DNA of 64,000 nucleotides from Coenobita brevimanus. Taxonomy: Eukaryota; Arthropoda; Malacostraca; Decapoda; Coenobitidae. The notes beneath the pieces were generated by a model. That model did no database searches, was not told where the DNA came from, and saw only the letters and a list, made by a program, of their open reading frames with translations. The stretch covers positions 34,763,046 through 34,827,045 of the forward strand of contig CM064715.1 in assembly GCA_032717465.1 (NCBI GenBank), in the 5' to 3' direction. Both the position numbers and the translations under genes were made by a program. Every line of letters begins with the position of its first letter. Position 1 is the first letter of the stretch. This document shows positions 1 to 12,192 of the stretch, piece by piece.

Positions 1-348
1 TTGGACACGTCCAGAATGCAAGGCATTATAACTGCCAAGTACCTCCATTTTTGTTGTCTCAAAAATACTTTAATACTAGTTTGCGTTCCTTATTTTTTAT
101 TTGTCATAAGGCATTGAATCACTGCATTAGCATAGACAAAATGTATAGTTTTGTCTTTAATTAGACCCGTTTATAGGAGAGACTTTAATAATCGTTTTAT
201 AAACACTTGGTAACCTCATTCCAACTCTTAAGCTTACGCTTGGCGGGACCGACAGTCTCCCAGTTTGACTTGCGTGACAAGCTCAGTCTCTCGGTGAAAA
301 CCCTTTATTGTGCCCTTACCACTTATTTACAAGGACTAAGCCGTAACC
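1..348. other. Left edge, no gene seen
   Basis: AT-rich sequence upstream of the hAT-like coding region. I see no open frame, RNA gene or clear terminal inverted repeat here. It may contain the 5' untranslated part of the hAT element, but I could not find a pair of matching ends around the transposase, so the element's left border is unknown. Confidence 0.4.
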
Positions 349-2287
349 ATGCCGAAAGTTGAAAAAAGTTATCGTTCCCAAAGATACAGAATGAAGTGGG
401 AAAAAGAGAGTTGGGCTGTGGGATGGTTATCGGCAGGAAAACGTGGGGAAAAGGCTCATTGTAAAGTGTGTGACAAAGAATTGGTGGCAGGAAAATCTGA
501 GCTTATTGGACATACTAAAACAACATCTCATATAAGACTAGCTAAACAAGTACAATCAAATCAGCTGATGACCTCATTTGTAGAAATATAGGATGATGGC
601 AGAATGAAAGCAGAGCTGAATGTTGTAGCACTGATAGTTAGAAAAAATCTTTCATTCAACTGCCTTGATGATATGATCAGTACATTTCACTTTATAGCAG
701 ATGATTCAAAAACAATCAAAAGCATGACTTGTAACCGAACCAAGGGAACATACCTTTTGACTGAATGCTTATCACCCTATGCACATGAAAAACTAATGGA
801 AGAAATTGGTAGGTCTGGAGGAATTTCGGTACTGTGTGATAAAGCAACAGACATAACAATGAACAAAACATTTTGTGTTAATTTAAGATTTTTGAATAGT
901 GACACATTTGAGCCAATTACTCGTTTTTACCGTCTCATCCCTGTTAAAGATGGTACTGCAGAAGGACTGTTTGCGCTGCTGAAAGGTACCTTTGAAGAAG
1001 ACGGTATTGGATGGGACAAAATAGTGGGTTATGCCTCTGATGGTGAAAATCTGATGCAGGGAGAGAAGAATTCATTATTAACCAAGTTGAAAGAAGCTGT
1101 GCCAGATTTATTTGTCATGAAATGTTTTTGCCACACATTCCACTTAGTTGCAGGGCATGCATGTGAAGCACTGTCAAAAACTGCTGAACAGTTAGTTCAT
1201 GACATCTATAACTATTTCAAATTATCTCCCAATCGGCAAGAGAGTTATGAAGAGTTTCAACACTTTGTGGAGTGTGAACCTCATAAACTATTGAAACCTT
1301 GTCAGACAAGATGGTTGTCAATCTCTCAGTGTGTAGATCGTATACTTCAACAGTGGCCTGCACTAGAATTATATTTTACAGGAGAGGCTATTGCAGTGAA
1401 AAACCTGCAAGCTGACAAAATACTTCAAGCTTTAAAATCCCCATACATCAAAGCCACTCTAGAATTTACCTCTTTTGTTCTCGGAGATCTAGTTGGCTTA
1501 AATAAAATATTTCAGTCTAATAGCTTCAAACTACATATGCTACTGCCAGAAACCGAGAGAATCCTCAGAATGTTTGGTTCAAATTATATGAAAAGGGAGT
1601 GCATTAACTTCAAGGTATCGTCTTTTGAGGATGAATCAAAGTGGTTGCAGTTAAATAAAGTCTATCCTGGTATACTTGCGAGTGAAACCTTGCCAAAAAT
1701 GAAGCCTCATGAAAGAGAGAGCTTTCTTTCACGGTGCAGAGACTGGTATAAAATTGCATGCTGTCAAATTCTGAAAAGGATTGATGTGTTGGATCCAATC
1801 TTTGCGGCACTGAAAGATATAAACCCTGAACTAATTCTAAAGGATAAAGCTGAAGTGACCTCCGCAGCTATCTTGTTTCGGAAGCTACCTCGTCTTGTAC
1901 CTGATGGTGATGTGCAAATCATTGATCGACAGTGGAGATCAGTCCTAGTTGATGAGAAAATAAGAGTATTGTGGAGTTTTGGAAGCATATGAGAGGAGTA
2001 TCTTCATACGAAGAACTGTCAACGTTCATGCTAAAGCTAACAGCCTTACCCCAAAGTACAGTACAACAGAAGTTGAGAGAACATTCTCTAAGCTCAATAA
2101 CAATAAAACAAAACTTCGAAATAAGCTATCAGTAAAGACATTAGAATCAATAATTAAAACATGTGAGAGATTCCCATCAAATTTTGCCATGACACCATCT
2201 TTGCACAAGTTTTACTCGAATGCAAGATCAAGTTACTTCTCAAAATATTCAGATAACGAAGAAAATTGTGTTATTGGTGAGGCGCAG
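349..2287 (+). pseudogene. hAT-superfamily transposase, broken (BED finger, RNase H-like core, C-terminal dimerisation region)
   Basis: The first frame (349-591) has a BED-type zinc finger: CKVC is followed by a paired-histidine block (HTKTTSH) about 19 residues later. A TAG at 589-591 stops it, but the same frame continues at once through 604-1992. That part carries motifs typical of hAT transposases: a CDKATDI block with the first catalytic Asp, GYASDGENLM with the second, and KCFCHTFHL and TRWLSIS. Near 1980 the frame shifts twice; the C-terminal block TEVERTFSKLNNNKTKLRN, which matches the hAT dimerisation region, lies in the frame of 1979-2290. A hAT transposase cuts and pastes its own element using these residues. 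With one stop and at least two frameshifts this copy should be inactive. A domesticated ZBED-like host gene is a less likely alternative given the lesions. Confidence 0.82.
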
Positions 2288-2312
2288 TAGAAAGGATGGA
2301 CTTTACATAATG

Positions 2313-2315
<3 letters not shown>

Positions 2316-2380
<65 letters not shown>
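2316..2380. repeat. (TA)n microsatellite
   Basis: Uninterrupted TA dinucleotide array of about 65 bases directly 3' of the hAT coding remnant. Confidence 0.97.
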
Positions 2381-2383
<3 letters not shown>

Positions 2384-3203
2384 AAGGTAAGTGTTCACTT
2401 TTATCTTATTGTTATATCTAAAGTTAGATTGACAGATGTATACATTTTGCATATAAATTTAGTTGGCTCTTAATCTCAGTGTGCTCTTTATGTATGTATT
2501 ATTATGTTTTCTTATAATATATTCTCGAATTTGGAACGTAGGGGAATGTAGGGGAAATTCACCTTGGCTGTAGGGAAATTTAGTCACAAAGGCGTGGCAA
2601 CACTGATTTCTGCCCACATAGAGACTGAATGAGTCAAGATACCCACTAGCTTAATTTACAGTCTGAACAAACTATGTATTAAGAACCTAACTTGCAATAA
2701 ATGCAGCAGAAATTAAATAATATAGGACCACTGAAATGACGGGTTGCCATCATATTCCATCATTGATATTTTAATTTCCGTTTATGATAAATATAAACAA
2801 TTCATGCTATGTTATATATACGTGTTCTATTTGTACATTTATATTACGGTATATGACATTACTATGATTCACAGTTTCACACAACAGTGTAGATATTTAA
2901 CAAAGAAAAATATACTCTTTCAACAGCGCGGGGACTGTGTTTGTCCTAATGGTGGTGACATCTGCCGGAATACTAGCTTTGAAAGCACCCCATTAAAGAG
3001 ATGCTTGAAGTACAGAAACCTCTAGCTGGTTGTGAGCGAAAGTACGGAGGGTACCGGGTGGGGTTATGGGGTAGGAGAGAAAAGTGGGGGGGTTGGGGGG
3101 TTGGGTGGGTGGGAGTGTGGGACAATGAGGATGGGAGGAGGAGGGGATACCTCTCCATAGAGCAGTGTTACAAACACGCAAAAGGAAACGAACTTATTCC
3201 GAC

Positions 3204-3204
<1 letters not shown>
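2381..3204. other. Unassigned AT-rich spacer with a short G-rich tract
   Basis: No convincing coding region. The sequence is AT-rich up to about 2900. A G-rich stretch at roughly 3045-3140 holds several GGGG runs and could form G-quadruplex structure. Part of the left side may be the 3' untranslated end of the hAT element, but I saw no terminal inverted repeat. Confidence 0.4.

Positions 3205-3259
<55 letters not shown>
3205..3259. repeat. (TA)n microsatellite at the 3' border of the RTE LINE
   Basis: TA array directly adjoining the 3' end of the minus-strand RTE segment. Another TA array (6199-6248) borders the opposite end of the same split LINE, so the two arrays could be the halves of a TA target site. 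Confidence 0.95.
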
Positions 3260-3262
<3 letters not shown>

Positions 3263-3955
3263 CCATAACTAGTACACTGCTGAACAAAGGCCTCCCCCAA
3301 CCTTTTCCACGAATTCCTTGACTGAGCCAATCTTTGCCACGTTTTCCCTGCAAATTTTTCTATCTCATCTCTCCATTTCCTGTCTGGCCTTTTTCTGCTA
3401 CTCTTACAATCTCTTGGTGTCCAGTCTGTCAGCCTGTTGCTCCATCGGTTATCCCTTACTCTTGCTATATGGCCTGCCCACCTCCATGTCTGTTCTTTTA
3501 TAACTTCTATAATATCTTTGACTTCAGTCTGCTCTCTCACCCAAGTTGATCATTTCCTGTCTCTAAAAGATATTCCCAACATTGACCTTTCCATTGCTCT
3601 CTGAGAACGGATTAATTTATTTTCCGTTGATTTTGTCAGTTTCCAGATCTCACAACCATACGTCATAGCTGGAATTATACATTCGTTATATACTTTTCGT
3701 TTCATACAAACTAGCAGGCTACTTTTCATAATGTCTCTATGTTTACCGAAAGCTTTCCATCCAATTGTAATGCGTCTTTTTATTTCGCTATCATGACCTT
3801 TTGTTAATTTTAGTATTTGTCCCAAGTAGTTGTACTCAACTTCTTCAAGAATTTCGTTGCATATTCTGATGACACTTTTTGGTGTTTGTGGATTAAACAT
3901 TAGTTTTACTCCGGTTCAACTTCAGTCCTACTTTCAGACTTTCTTTGTTCTATTG
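3260..3955 (-). pseudogene. RTE LINE, C-terminal reverse-transcriptase part and 3' end
   Basis: Two minus-strand frames (3900-3550 and 3540-3259) read as the end of an RTE polyprotein: YLGQILK, PAMTYGCEIWKLT, RWAGHIARV, and the terminal GKTWQRLAQSRNSWKRLGEAF typical of the family. The frames differ, so there is a frameshift near 3545. The segment lacks the catalytic FADD motif, which is on the inverted 5' segment. Function in an intact element: reverse transcription primed at the nicked target. Confidence 0.8.
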
Positions 3956-4079
3956 CAAATGATTTGACGGGCGTTCCTGTTTGATCATCGTCTACTAAAG
4001 GTCCAACCGCACTACCTCCTGTGCTTAAGGGCAGTTTGCCACCGAAAGTGAGTAGGCACTGTGTTGGAAAATTAGACTC

Positions 4080-6196
4080 TTGGATATTAAACTGAAATCC
4101 ATGAAGATCTATGCATACAATGTAAGAAGCCTCGCAGAAGATTACAAACTTGATAACCTAATGGCTGCACTGGAAAACATTAGTTGGGATATTGTAGGTT
4201 TGAGTGAGATCAACAGAAAAGAAGAAAAAGTAATTCAGCTCAAAGACAGCAACCATCTATTTTACTACAGAGGAAAGGAAAATGAAAGAGTTAGTGGCAC
4301 AGGATTTCTAATTAACAGAAATCTTGCAGACAACATTGTTAAATTCAGCAGTGTCCCTGACAGAGCAGCATTTGTTTTCATTAGACTGTGCAAAAAAATA
4401 TTCCCTGAAAATAATACAAGTATATGCACCAACTTCTCAAAGCTCAGATGAAGAAATAGAAACATTCTATGATGACATCTCCCAGATTATGGAAGAAGAA
4501 AAGACAACATATACTATACTCATGGGAGCCTTGAATGCAAAAGTTGGGAAGTCGAAAAATGGAGAAGCATGTATGGGAAAATTTGGAGTGGGAGAAAGGA
4601 ATGAAAGAGGAGAAATGCTCGTAAATTTTGCTGAAATGTTTAACATGAGAATAATGAACACATTCTTCCACAAAAGAACAGGGAGAAGGTGGACCTGGAG
4701 AAGCCCAAATGGAGAAACAAAGAATGAAATCGACTTCATTATGGCAGATAAGAATAACACGATCACAAATGCCACAGTTATCAACAAAGTAAATATAGGT
4801 GGTGATCATAGAATGGTGGGATGCACAGCCAGAGACAATTTCAGAAGTGAAAGAAAGATGATTGAATTTAAAAAAGATATGCCCAATAAATGTAAACGAA
4901 AACAAAGCAGCCTTTCAGTTGGAAATAAGGAACAGATTTCAGGCTCTAAGTAATGCTGAGTGTGACATTGATGAGCTGAATGACAGACTAAAAAGTGCTA
5001 AGAGAATCAGAGGAGGTAGTAGGAAAACCTAATACAACGAAAGGCAAGAAATATTCAGAAAAGACTCTTGAGCTTATGAAAAAACGAAATGAAATGAAAG
5101 TAAAAACAAAGAAAGACGAAATAGAACGATAAGCTTATCAACAAAAGACAAAGATAAGAAAAAAGAAAGAGAAACATGAATCAGATCAAGGAATCCATCG
5201 AAAATCGAAAAAGTCTGAAACAGGTCCGAAGTAAAATGGCACTAGGAAAGCAACAAATGACATCACTGAAAGAAAAAAAAAAACGGTGAAATATTAAATG
5301 CCGAGATAAGATGGTGAAGAGAGTTGAAGAATTTTACAAAGAACTGTATGCATCAAAGGCAGTAGTACCAATAGCTAACTTTTCAGTTGACAAAAGTGAA
5401 ATACCTGAGGTAACACCAGACGAAGCAAATATTTCTCTAAAAAATATGAAAAGAGGGAAGGCTCCGGGAGAAGATGGAAGAGTAACAGATTTACTGTTGG
5501 ATGCAGGAGTAGAAGTACAAAATAGGCTTGCTCACTTATTTACCCACTGTATCAAACAGAAGTAAATTCCCAAAACATGGTATAATGCAATAGTTATTTT
5601 ATTCTACAAAAGAGGTGACTCGAAAGATCTTAGTAACTATCGACCCATTAGCTTATTATCAGTCATTTACAAACTCTTCACTAAAGTCCTTACGAACAGA
5701 ATAACGACAATTTTGGGGGAGAACCAACCTCGTGAGCAGGCATGATTCCGAACCGGGTATTCAACCACTGATCATCTACATATAATGAATCAGCTGACTG
5801 AGAAAACTACAGAATATAATAAACCAGTGTGCTTAGGTTTTCTTGATTACGAAAAGGCTTTTGATTCAGTGGAGCACATAGCGATTATAAATTCACTGCG
5901 AGAACAAGGAGTGAATGAGAACATTGTAAAACTGCTCGAAACATATATAAAGAGGGAACTGTTACAGTTAAATTACATAAGGACTCGGAAAAAATTTAGA
6001 TTGAGATGGGCGTGCGACAGGGAGATACAATTTCACCAAAATTATTTACAGCATGCCTAGAAAGTATTTTCAGAAAGCTAGGCTGGGAAAATAAAGGAGT
6101 GAACATAGATGGAGAAAAGCTAAACCATTTAAGATTTGCAGATGACATTGGCCTACTCTCAAAAACGGCGGAGGCATTGCAAGAAATGTTAAATGA

Positions 6197-6198
<2 letters not shown>
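4080..6198 (+). pseudogene. RTE LINE copy 1, endonuclease and reverse-transcriptase N-terminal part
   Basis: Begins with an APE-type endonuclease: YAYNVRSL at the start, then VYAPTSQSSDEE, LMGALNAKVG, and the GDHRMVG histidine motif. The reverse-transcriptase part follows with VEEFYKELYA, KAPGEDG, NYRPISLLSVIYK, FLDYEKAFDSVEH, GVRQGDTISP and the catalytic RFADDI near 6135-6155. At least four lesions break it: a frameshift near 4390, a TAA at 5563-5565, a TGA just before FRTGYSTTDHL near 5744, and a frameshift near 6000. The frame is cut off at a (TA)n array. Compared with the other two copies in this window, this one extends furthest 5' and carries a 13-base deletion near 5131. Confidence 0.85.

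Positions 6199-6248
<50 letters not shown>
6199..6248. repeat. (TA)n microsatellite
   Basis: TA array joining the RTE 5' segment to unit F. The right arm has the same junction (RTE copy 3 to TA array at 56857). Confidence 0.95.
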
Positions 6249-6249
<1 letters not shown>

Positions 6250-6250
<1 letters not shown>

Positions 6251-6764
6251 GTACGATCGCCCAAATAAGTGATGACTCGCTTTCTTTAAGTTTCGGACAA
6301 ACTCCCCGGGTCTGGCAACGTTCACTTGAATGAGAGTTAGGAGACGGAAATAATCTTTGCCTTCCCTGCAAACATTATTTGTGGTGTAAAAAACTACTAA
6401 TCTTACGAAAATATTAGTTACGTTTATCATTTATTTCTTTTCAGGCTAAAATAACAATAATTGTTAAAAGCGACATCTGGCACGTTTCCACTTGTCGTCA
6501 CAAGTAATACCAGCAGTGTTACCGGTGTAGTAATTTTCACGCTAAACTTAAAGGTTTTCAGAGCAATCTAGTTAGTGAAAATTTAAATGTTTTGTGTGTG
6601 TCTGGTGTTCTTTTAAAGTCCTGTCTAGCACTGTATTCCTGAATTACTCCAGTCTGGCGGATTTTAACTACTTTTGAGACCAATTTATCGGATTTCTTTG
6701 GTTTTCCTTTGGCAACACTGCCCGGAAGGCTTTACGTTAGTCAGTGTCATGTCATGGGGATAAG
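6250..6764 (-). repeat. Unit F, distal part (candidate LTR), left copy
   Basis: This stretch is the reverse complement of about 54225-54739 in the right arm, with scattered differences. Read on the minus strand, the candidate LTR would start with TG at 12393, be interrupted by the I-clade LINE, and end with CA at 6250. Its length without the LINE is about 536 bases, against about 539 in the other copy. A G-rich tract precedes the TG in both copies. The LTR reading is an inference from the TG...CA ends and that tract; no second LTR is present to prove it. Confidence 0.5.
6754..6764. repeat. 11-bp target-site duplication, left
   Basis: ATGGGGATAAG here matches 12362-12372 exactly. The uninterrupted right-arm copy of F contains a single, slightly diverged equivalent near 54220, confirming that the LINE between the two repeats is an insertion. 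Confidence 0.93.
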
Positions 6765-6894
6765 TTATTATTATTATTTATTTAATTTATTACGCAACAG
6801 CGTCAGACAGTACATGTGAAACATGATACATATGGAATCCTCAAAAACAGCTATGGATATATGTATACAAATACATCCATACACACATACACAT

Positions 6895-6896
6895 AC

Positions 6897-6991
<95 letters not shown>

Positions 6992-7012
6992 CACACACAC
7001 ACACACACACAC
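6895..7012. repeat. (TA)n and (AC)n arrays inside the LINE 3' UTR
   Basis: Alternating TA (about 6898-6911 and 6931-6986) and AC (about 6912-6930 and 6990-7012) arrays inside the 3' untranslated region of the I-clade LINE. They lie within the target duplications, so they belong to, or expanded within, the element. Confidence 0.93.
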
Positions 7013-7151
7013 AAATAAAGACAAAACTCATGAACATGTAGGGACATTACATGGAGGTATATGCCACACAGGGCACAGTGAGCTACTTAAACCCGCCAAA
7101 ACGAGGGTGACGCACCAACAGTTCTTCTAAAATTTCAAGGTTTAATAAGTG

Positions 7152-10100
7152 TCAACACACCACATCAAGCAGCTGGCCCTGGGGCAGCAAGTGTAGAACG
7201 GTAGGGCACTCCAGGCAATAATGCTCTATAGTGTTGGAGCGAGGCAAGTGGCACAAGCGACACTCAGCGAAGGGAGGCTCCCCTTCCAACCCAGCGACCT
7301 GCCACTGTTGCCGGTAGCCCAGCCGCAAACGAGCAGAGACAACATTGTGCCTCCGATCCATGAGACCCCGGCGACAGTAGGAATACTCGAGGCGGCAGAC
7401 TCGTAATGGTTGATGGACACACTGTAGGGCCTCTCTGCATCTCTGTGGCGTCACACAGGGAGGAAAGCAGCGGTGCGAACTCTGGAGAGGTAACAAGTCA
7501 GGGAGAGAGGGCAACCATCACCACGAGGAGGCAAACGGCAGGCTTCCTTCGCGAGTCTGTCGACTATGGCATTGTGGCGTAAGCCAACGAGATGGCACCC
7601 ATATAAATGAGTCAAGTTACAATGAAGCAGTAAAGCCAGAAAAGATAAGATCAGTTGAACACCTGTAGAGCGTGTGGGCCGAACACTGGATAGGGACTGA
7701 AGGGCAGGCTTGGAGTCACATATGATGACAGCATTTACTCCCCGTTGGTAGACAAGGCTAACAGCATCCAGAATGGCAGACAATTCACACAGTGTGGAGT
7801 TGGAGTGATCACAGAGACGTCGGCCAACCCAACCCCCTGGGGGTGGCTCCAAGTCGGACGAGTAGACAGCACCACCAGCAGCACCATCCGATTGCAGTGA
7901 CCCGTCAGTATAGAGGTGATATGGAGCTGTGATAGAGGACGTCACTGTCGCCACATGTCCCAGAGCCAGCTGCAGCTGTAGATAAGGTGGGTCAGGCCTG
8001 GAGGTGGGAGTGAAGCTCACCTCTGGCATAGGCAGCACCCAGGGTGGGGGGGTTGGGGGTACTTCTGCAACAAGAACATCCAAATTAAGGCTGCGGAGCA
8101 TAGAGGAAACAGATTTAATAAGAGCACGTCCACCGTGCAGAATAGGAGGAATGGGGGAGTTTGGTCTCAGAGAAGTCCTGACTGAGAGTAGTGGGGCGAA
8201 AGTTGTGGGAAATGAAGGCACTTGACAGTGAGGCGAGTGACATTAGAATAAATTCTTTCTATTAAAGGTGGAAGCCCCAGCTCACGCTGCATGTTCACTA
8301 TCCTGGTAGACATGGGACAGCCAAGAATTACTCTCATTGCTCTATTCTGAAATTTTCTAAAGGCTCCAGAGCAGTCCTAGAAAGCTGAATCAAGGCAGGG
8401 GAGAGATAGTCAACAACAGAGCGAATGAAAGCAATATAGACTGTCCTGGCCACATGGATGGAGATTCCCGAAGAGTTGTTGGTGAGCCACTGAAGTGGTG
8501 CGAGTCGGCGCTGGAGGCGATCCAACAGGTCACGGACGAAGGGATGGCCCTGGTGCCTGGCAGGGGGAACAGCCGAGATCTTAACAGGTGCCCCTAGGTA
8601 GTGGTACTGGAAACACAAGGGAATGACGGGCCCTCCGATGGTGAAGTCAGGCAGAGTTTGAGGAGGGCGGCAGGAGAATATTCTGCTCTTATCTGGGGAA
8701 AGAATAATGCCACAGTGATAGGAAGCCACATAGAAGGAGTCATGAAACCTCTGGAGATCCCTTGGCGAGGAAGAGTGAACACAAATATCATTGGCATAGC
8801 ATGTAATCGTAGTTCCAGGAATATTAGGGAGAGAAGTGAGCAACCGATGCATCAGTACATTAAACAAAAATGGGCTACGAACACCCCCTTGTGGCGTACC
8901 AAGATGAAAACTGTGTCGAGGACTGTACACACCACTGAAAAACACACGAGAGGTCCTGTTACTGAGATAGCCCCGAATCCACCGCAAGAGATTATCCTTT
9001 ATCCCAAAGTCGACAAGTTGATCCAAAATGATGTCTCTGTTAGCAATATCGAAGGCACTCTGAAGGTCGACGAAGGCCACCACACTGTCCGGGGAGAGGC
9101 GAGAATACAAGTCAATGAGGCAGTGGTGCGTGCTGCTCTGAGGAAGGAAACCATACAGATGTGGAGAAAGGTGGTCCTGAAGCCTGTACAGGAGACGGTT
9201 GAGTAAGATCCTCTCCATCACCTTGCAGAAACAAGAAGTAAGGGAAATCGGTCTGAACTTCACTGTGCCAGGCTTGGGGATGGGGACAATTGTACTGCTG
9301 GTCCAGGCTCATGGCACACAACCGTCTCTGAAACAAAGATTGTACAATTTAAGTAAAGGGTTGCCAGGAACTTGTTGCAGCAGATGTAGCACAGCATAGG
9401 TGATACCGTCATCACCAGGGGATGAAGCCTTACCTCGAGAGCACAGCTCTGACTCGGTTTACTCCTCAGCATCATCATCGTCATCCTGCAGCAAAGCAGA
9501 CATCAAACGAAGCTGACGGGCAGGAGCACAGGAAGAGAATGCATCTTGTATGTGGTTGGGAAGACTTGCTGGGGTAGACTGTTCCGACCAGGCGTCGACA
9601 AGGTTTTGGGCGTAGACAGCGGGAGTGTGATGGCGAGCAGTGGCGGGCATCTTCTTGACAACTCGACGGATGAGGTGCCACATGGAAGCCACACTTGTCT
9701 GTTGGTTAATACTCTCCATAAACCACTGCCAGGACTCAGTAATGACACACTCTTGCAGTGTGACTAGTGCATCCCTGAACGTTTGATAACAATGGAGTGT
9801 GCCAGGATTCGGGTTGGCTTGAAACAAGAGCCCATCACGTTCAGCCTCCTTCGCCTCTTGTATACGTGCATCAAGCGTCCAGGAGTGGGCGGTACAGCGG
9901 CACTGCAGATGTGGGCGGGAGACATACTGCCTGTAAAAATCATGAGTGGTAGAGACAAGATCAGAGTATAACTGATCAGGTGAAGAAAGATTAAAAGTAG
10001 GTACCATCTGGGCCATATATGATATATACGTTGGGCAATACTTAGGGGGCACAGTAATGCGTAAATGAGCAGCAGGAGCAGTAGAAGCAGCAGGCAGAGA

Positions 10101-10732
10101 ATAACGAAATCGAAGTGTGACGTGATCAGAGAATAAGGCTGGCAATGAGGAGCATTGGACCTGAGACGCAATCAAGCCGGACGTGATGACGTGATCCAGA
10201 GTGCCTCCCCGGGAGTGAGTGGCGCCGCCAGTATCCAAGCATGCGAGGTGATGCCTGTGGATGTAAGAAATGAGATGAAGACCATTATGATTGTAAGAGC
10301 AAGAACGATCACCTAAGTCAGGATGCCGAGCATTGAAATCTCCCATATACACCACCCCACGCACTGTAGGAGGAGGAAGAGCCTCAAGAGAGAGTCTGGC
10401 AGGGGCGGAATAGACATTACACAGCTGGAGCACGCCATCCCCAAGTGTGACCTCAAAGAGCTGGAAAGTCATGTCAGGGTCGGTGGAGTTGCGGAGAAGG
10501 CGGTGTGGTAATGAGCTATGTATGTAAGTCAACAGGCCATTCCTTACCAGATGGACGTATGGAATATAACCTGTGAGGGGGGAGCTTGCCCAGCAGCAAT
10601 CGGCCGGCCTGGGAACGCTTCCTGGAGAAAAATAACACTAGGGTGGTGTCGAAAAACAAAGGCCTTGAGTTGAGCAAGCTTAGCATAATTGGTGATACCA
10701 CAGACGTTCCAGGAGATGACATCTAGCTGGCA
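7152..10732 (-). pseudogene. I-clade ORF2: endonuclease, reverse transcriptase, RNase H, terminal zinc motif
   Basis: Read right to left. The APE-type endonuclease starts with LDVISWNVCGITN near 10730 and continues as VYMGDFNARHPDLGD and SDHVTLRF in the 10532-9459 frame. The reverse transcriptase follows (FRPISLTSCFCKVMERIL, VVAFVDLQSAFD, LGTPQGGVRSP). The RNase H domain (8221-7451) has YTDGSLQSDGAAGG, CELSAI and CDSKPALQS. The end (7514-7152) has a CRLCHLPRSNTIEHYCLEC metal-binding block. The catalytic YADD is YAND here (8787-8798), an Asp-to-Asn change expected to abolish polymerisation. Lesions include a frameshift near 10540, stops at 9459-9461 and near 9308, and frameshifts between RT and RNase H and near 7500. 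It copies element RNA at the nicked target when intact. Confidence 0.9.
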
Positions 10733-10739
10733 ATCAGGA

Positions 10740-12192
10740 GCGAACCTTATGCTTGAAAGAAGGTGACTGGAGAGTGGAGGCAGAGGAACGACCTGGGTTA
10801 AAGAACAAACCAGAAGGGAATGACTCACAGAGATTTTCAAGGCGAGACGATAGTACCCATCTTGTCGGTGAGGGTGGTGACGGCGGTGATGACTCTGCTG
10901 AGCCTTAACCAAGGTGGAGAGTTTGTTATCTGAAGAGGCATGAGCTGCAACCAGCCCGTCAATCCTGGCTTCAAGAGCAGAAAAGCGGTCCTCGAGAGCC
11001 GTATATCGTGCCATGAGGGAGGCAACAGCCTTGCGGAGGGCCAGGTCAGGAGCCAAGGCAGTGCTGGTGGGAGGAACAGGCTGAGGTGGTGGTGGAGGTG
11101 GCCCGGGAGTGACAGCCTGAACTGGGGCCTGGCGCCGAGCACAACCACACCAAACATTGTTGACCCCTGGCTGAAAACAGTTTGGACACTTCCACAGAAA
11201 CGTGTCCCGAGGCAGTAGGGGTTCTGAGGTGGATGCGGAGGCAGCAGAACGTGACGGCTCACCCTTGGCAGGACAAGTCCTGGATTCGTGGCTAGCCGCA
11301 CACCAGGCACACTTCGGCGAGGCAGAGCAGTACCGGGAAATGTGTCCCACGCCCCAGCATCTGTAGCACCAAGGCTGGTCATTATGGAGTTTCTGCACCT
11401 CACACGATGGAAGACAGGGGAGGAAGTCAAAACTAATAACTGATGGAGGTGGGTCAGGAAGACTCCAGATGACAACAATCTGGTTAATGGGAGAACCATC
11501 CTGCATGAAACGACGGGCAGAGTACACTCCAGGATATCCCTTGGCAAGATTTGGGTCAACGTCAACAGGGAAACGGGTGAGGATGTAGCTGGGGTACTTA
11601 CATGGCCTCTCCGGTGAGTCCTGAAGAACGAGTGGCAGCGCAAAAAACTCACCAGATAAGACTCTGTTAATGATGTCCTCTCTTTGTCTAGAAAAGTAGA
11701 CAAACCGGGAGGTGACTGCAGCCATCTTGACTTCTGCCTGCTCATGCTGTAGTTGGAAGGCCTTGGTAACCGAAGACAACCATCGCAGTTTCGTATCTGT
11801 GGAAGGGTCGCCACTGAAGGAGAGCTTGATGTAGGCATCTCTCGGGGCAAATGCAGGGCGGTGGGACAAGGGCCGGGAGTGGGAAGAGGGAGAAATACCA
11901 GCGAGAGGCTGAGGAGGCAGACAGGCACGTCACGCACAGATGAGTCACCTTTGGCAGTCTTGGTGACAGGAGGCACACATTCACCGTCAGGAGAGTCCTC
12001 CACAGGCCGCTTGTTAGAAGTGGACGGGGTGGAAGGCTGTATCCCATGATGAGTGGTCAAAGACTGAAGGGGCTGTGAGGTGGCAGGCACAGGCAGTTCA
12101 GGCCAGTGGTTCACGGTAGGAGAGGCATCATCGTCATACATGGCTAAATCATTTTCCAGGAGTGAACCAGCGTCTGACCCCGAACACTCCAT
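10740..12192 (-). pseudogene. I-clade ORF1: RNA-binding protein with zinc knuckles
   Basis: The start is the ATG at 12190-12192 (MECSGSDAGSLLENDLAMYD). A frameshift near 11900 moves the reading into the frame running from 11869. Three cysteine clusters follow: CYRCWGVGHISRYC (C-X2-C-X4-H-X4-C), CAWCAASHESRTC, and CPNCFQPGVNNVWCGC. A proline-rich linker and a short helical segment (ALEDRFSALEARIDGLVAAH) follow, suggesting self-association. ORF1 proteins of this group coat element RNA. The same frame runs on without a stop into the start of the endonuclease, so the ORF1/ORF2 boundary is blurred in this copy. Confidence 0.85.

Larger units (their letters stand above)
3260..6198. mobile_element. 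RTE-clade LINE, inverted in two parts (twin-priming structure)
   Basis: The 3' third of an RTE element lies on the minus strand (3260-about 3955) and its 5' two-thirds lie on the plus strand (about 3960-6198). The plus part ends after EMLNDL and the minus part begins with NKESLKVGLKLN, so the two segments meet at the same internal point of the protein. This is the arrangement expected from twin priming, where a second primer copies the 5' part in inverse orientation. Both outer borders are (TA)n arrays, which suggests insertion into a TA microsatellite. A post-insertion inversion is the alternative. Confidence 0.75.

Noticed and set aside
349..2287. Domesticated host gene of the ZBED type
   Set aside because: An in-frame stop and two frameshifts within conserved blocks, with no sign of introns or of a preserved frame.
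3040..3140. G-rich tract as a telomere-like or regulatory sequence
   Set aside because: No regular telomeric repeat unit; only irregular GGGG runs. Noted as a possible G-quadruplex only.
8601..9206. Plus-strand frame of 201 codons opposite the I-clade RT
   Set aside because: Antisense shadow; no recognisable motif, while the minus strand carries RT motifs.
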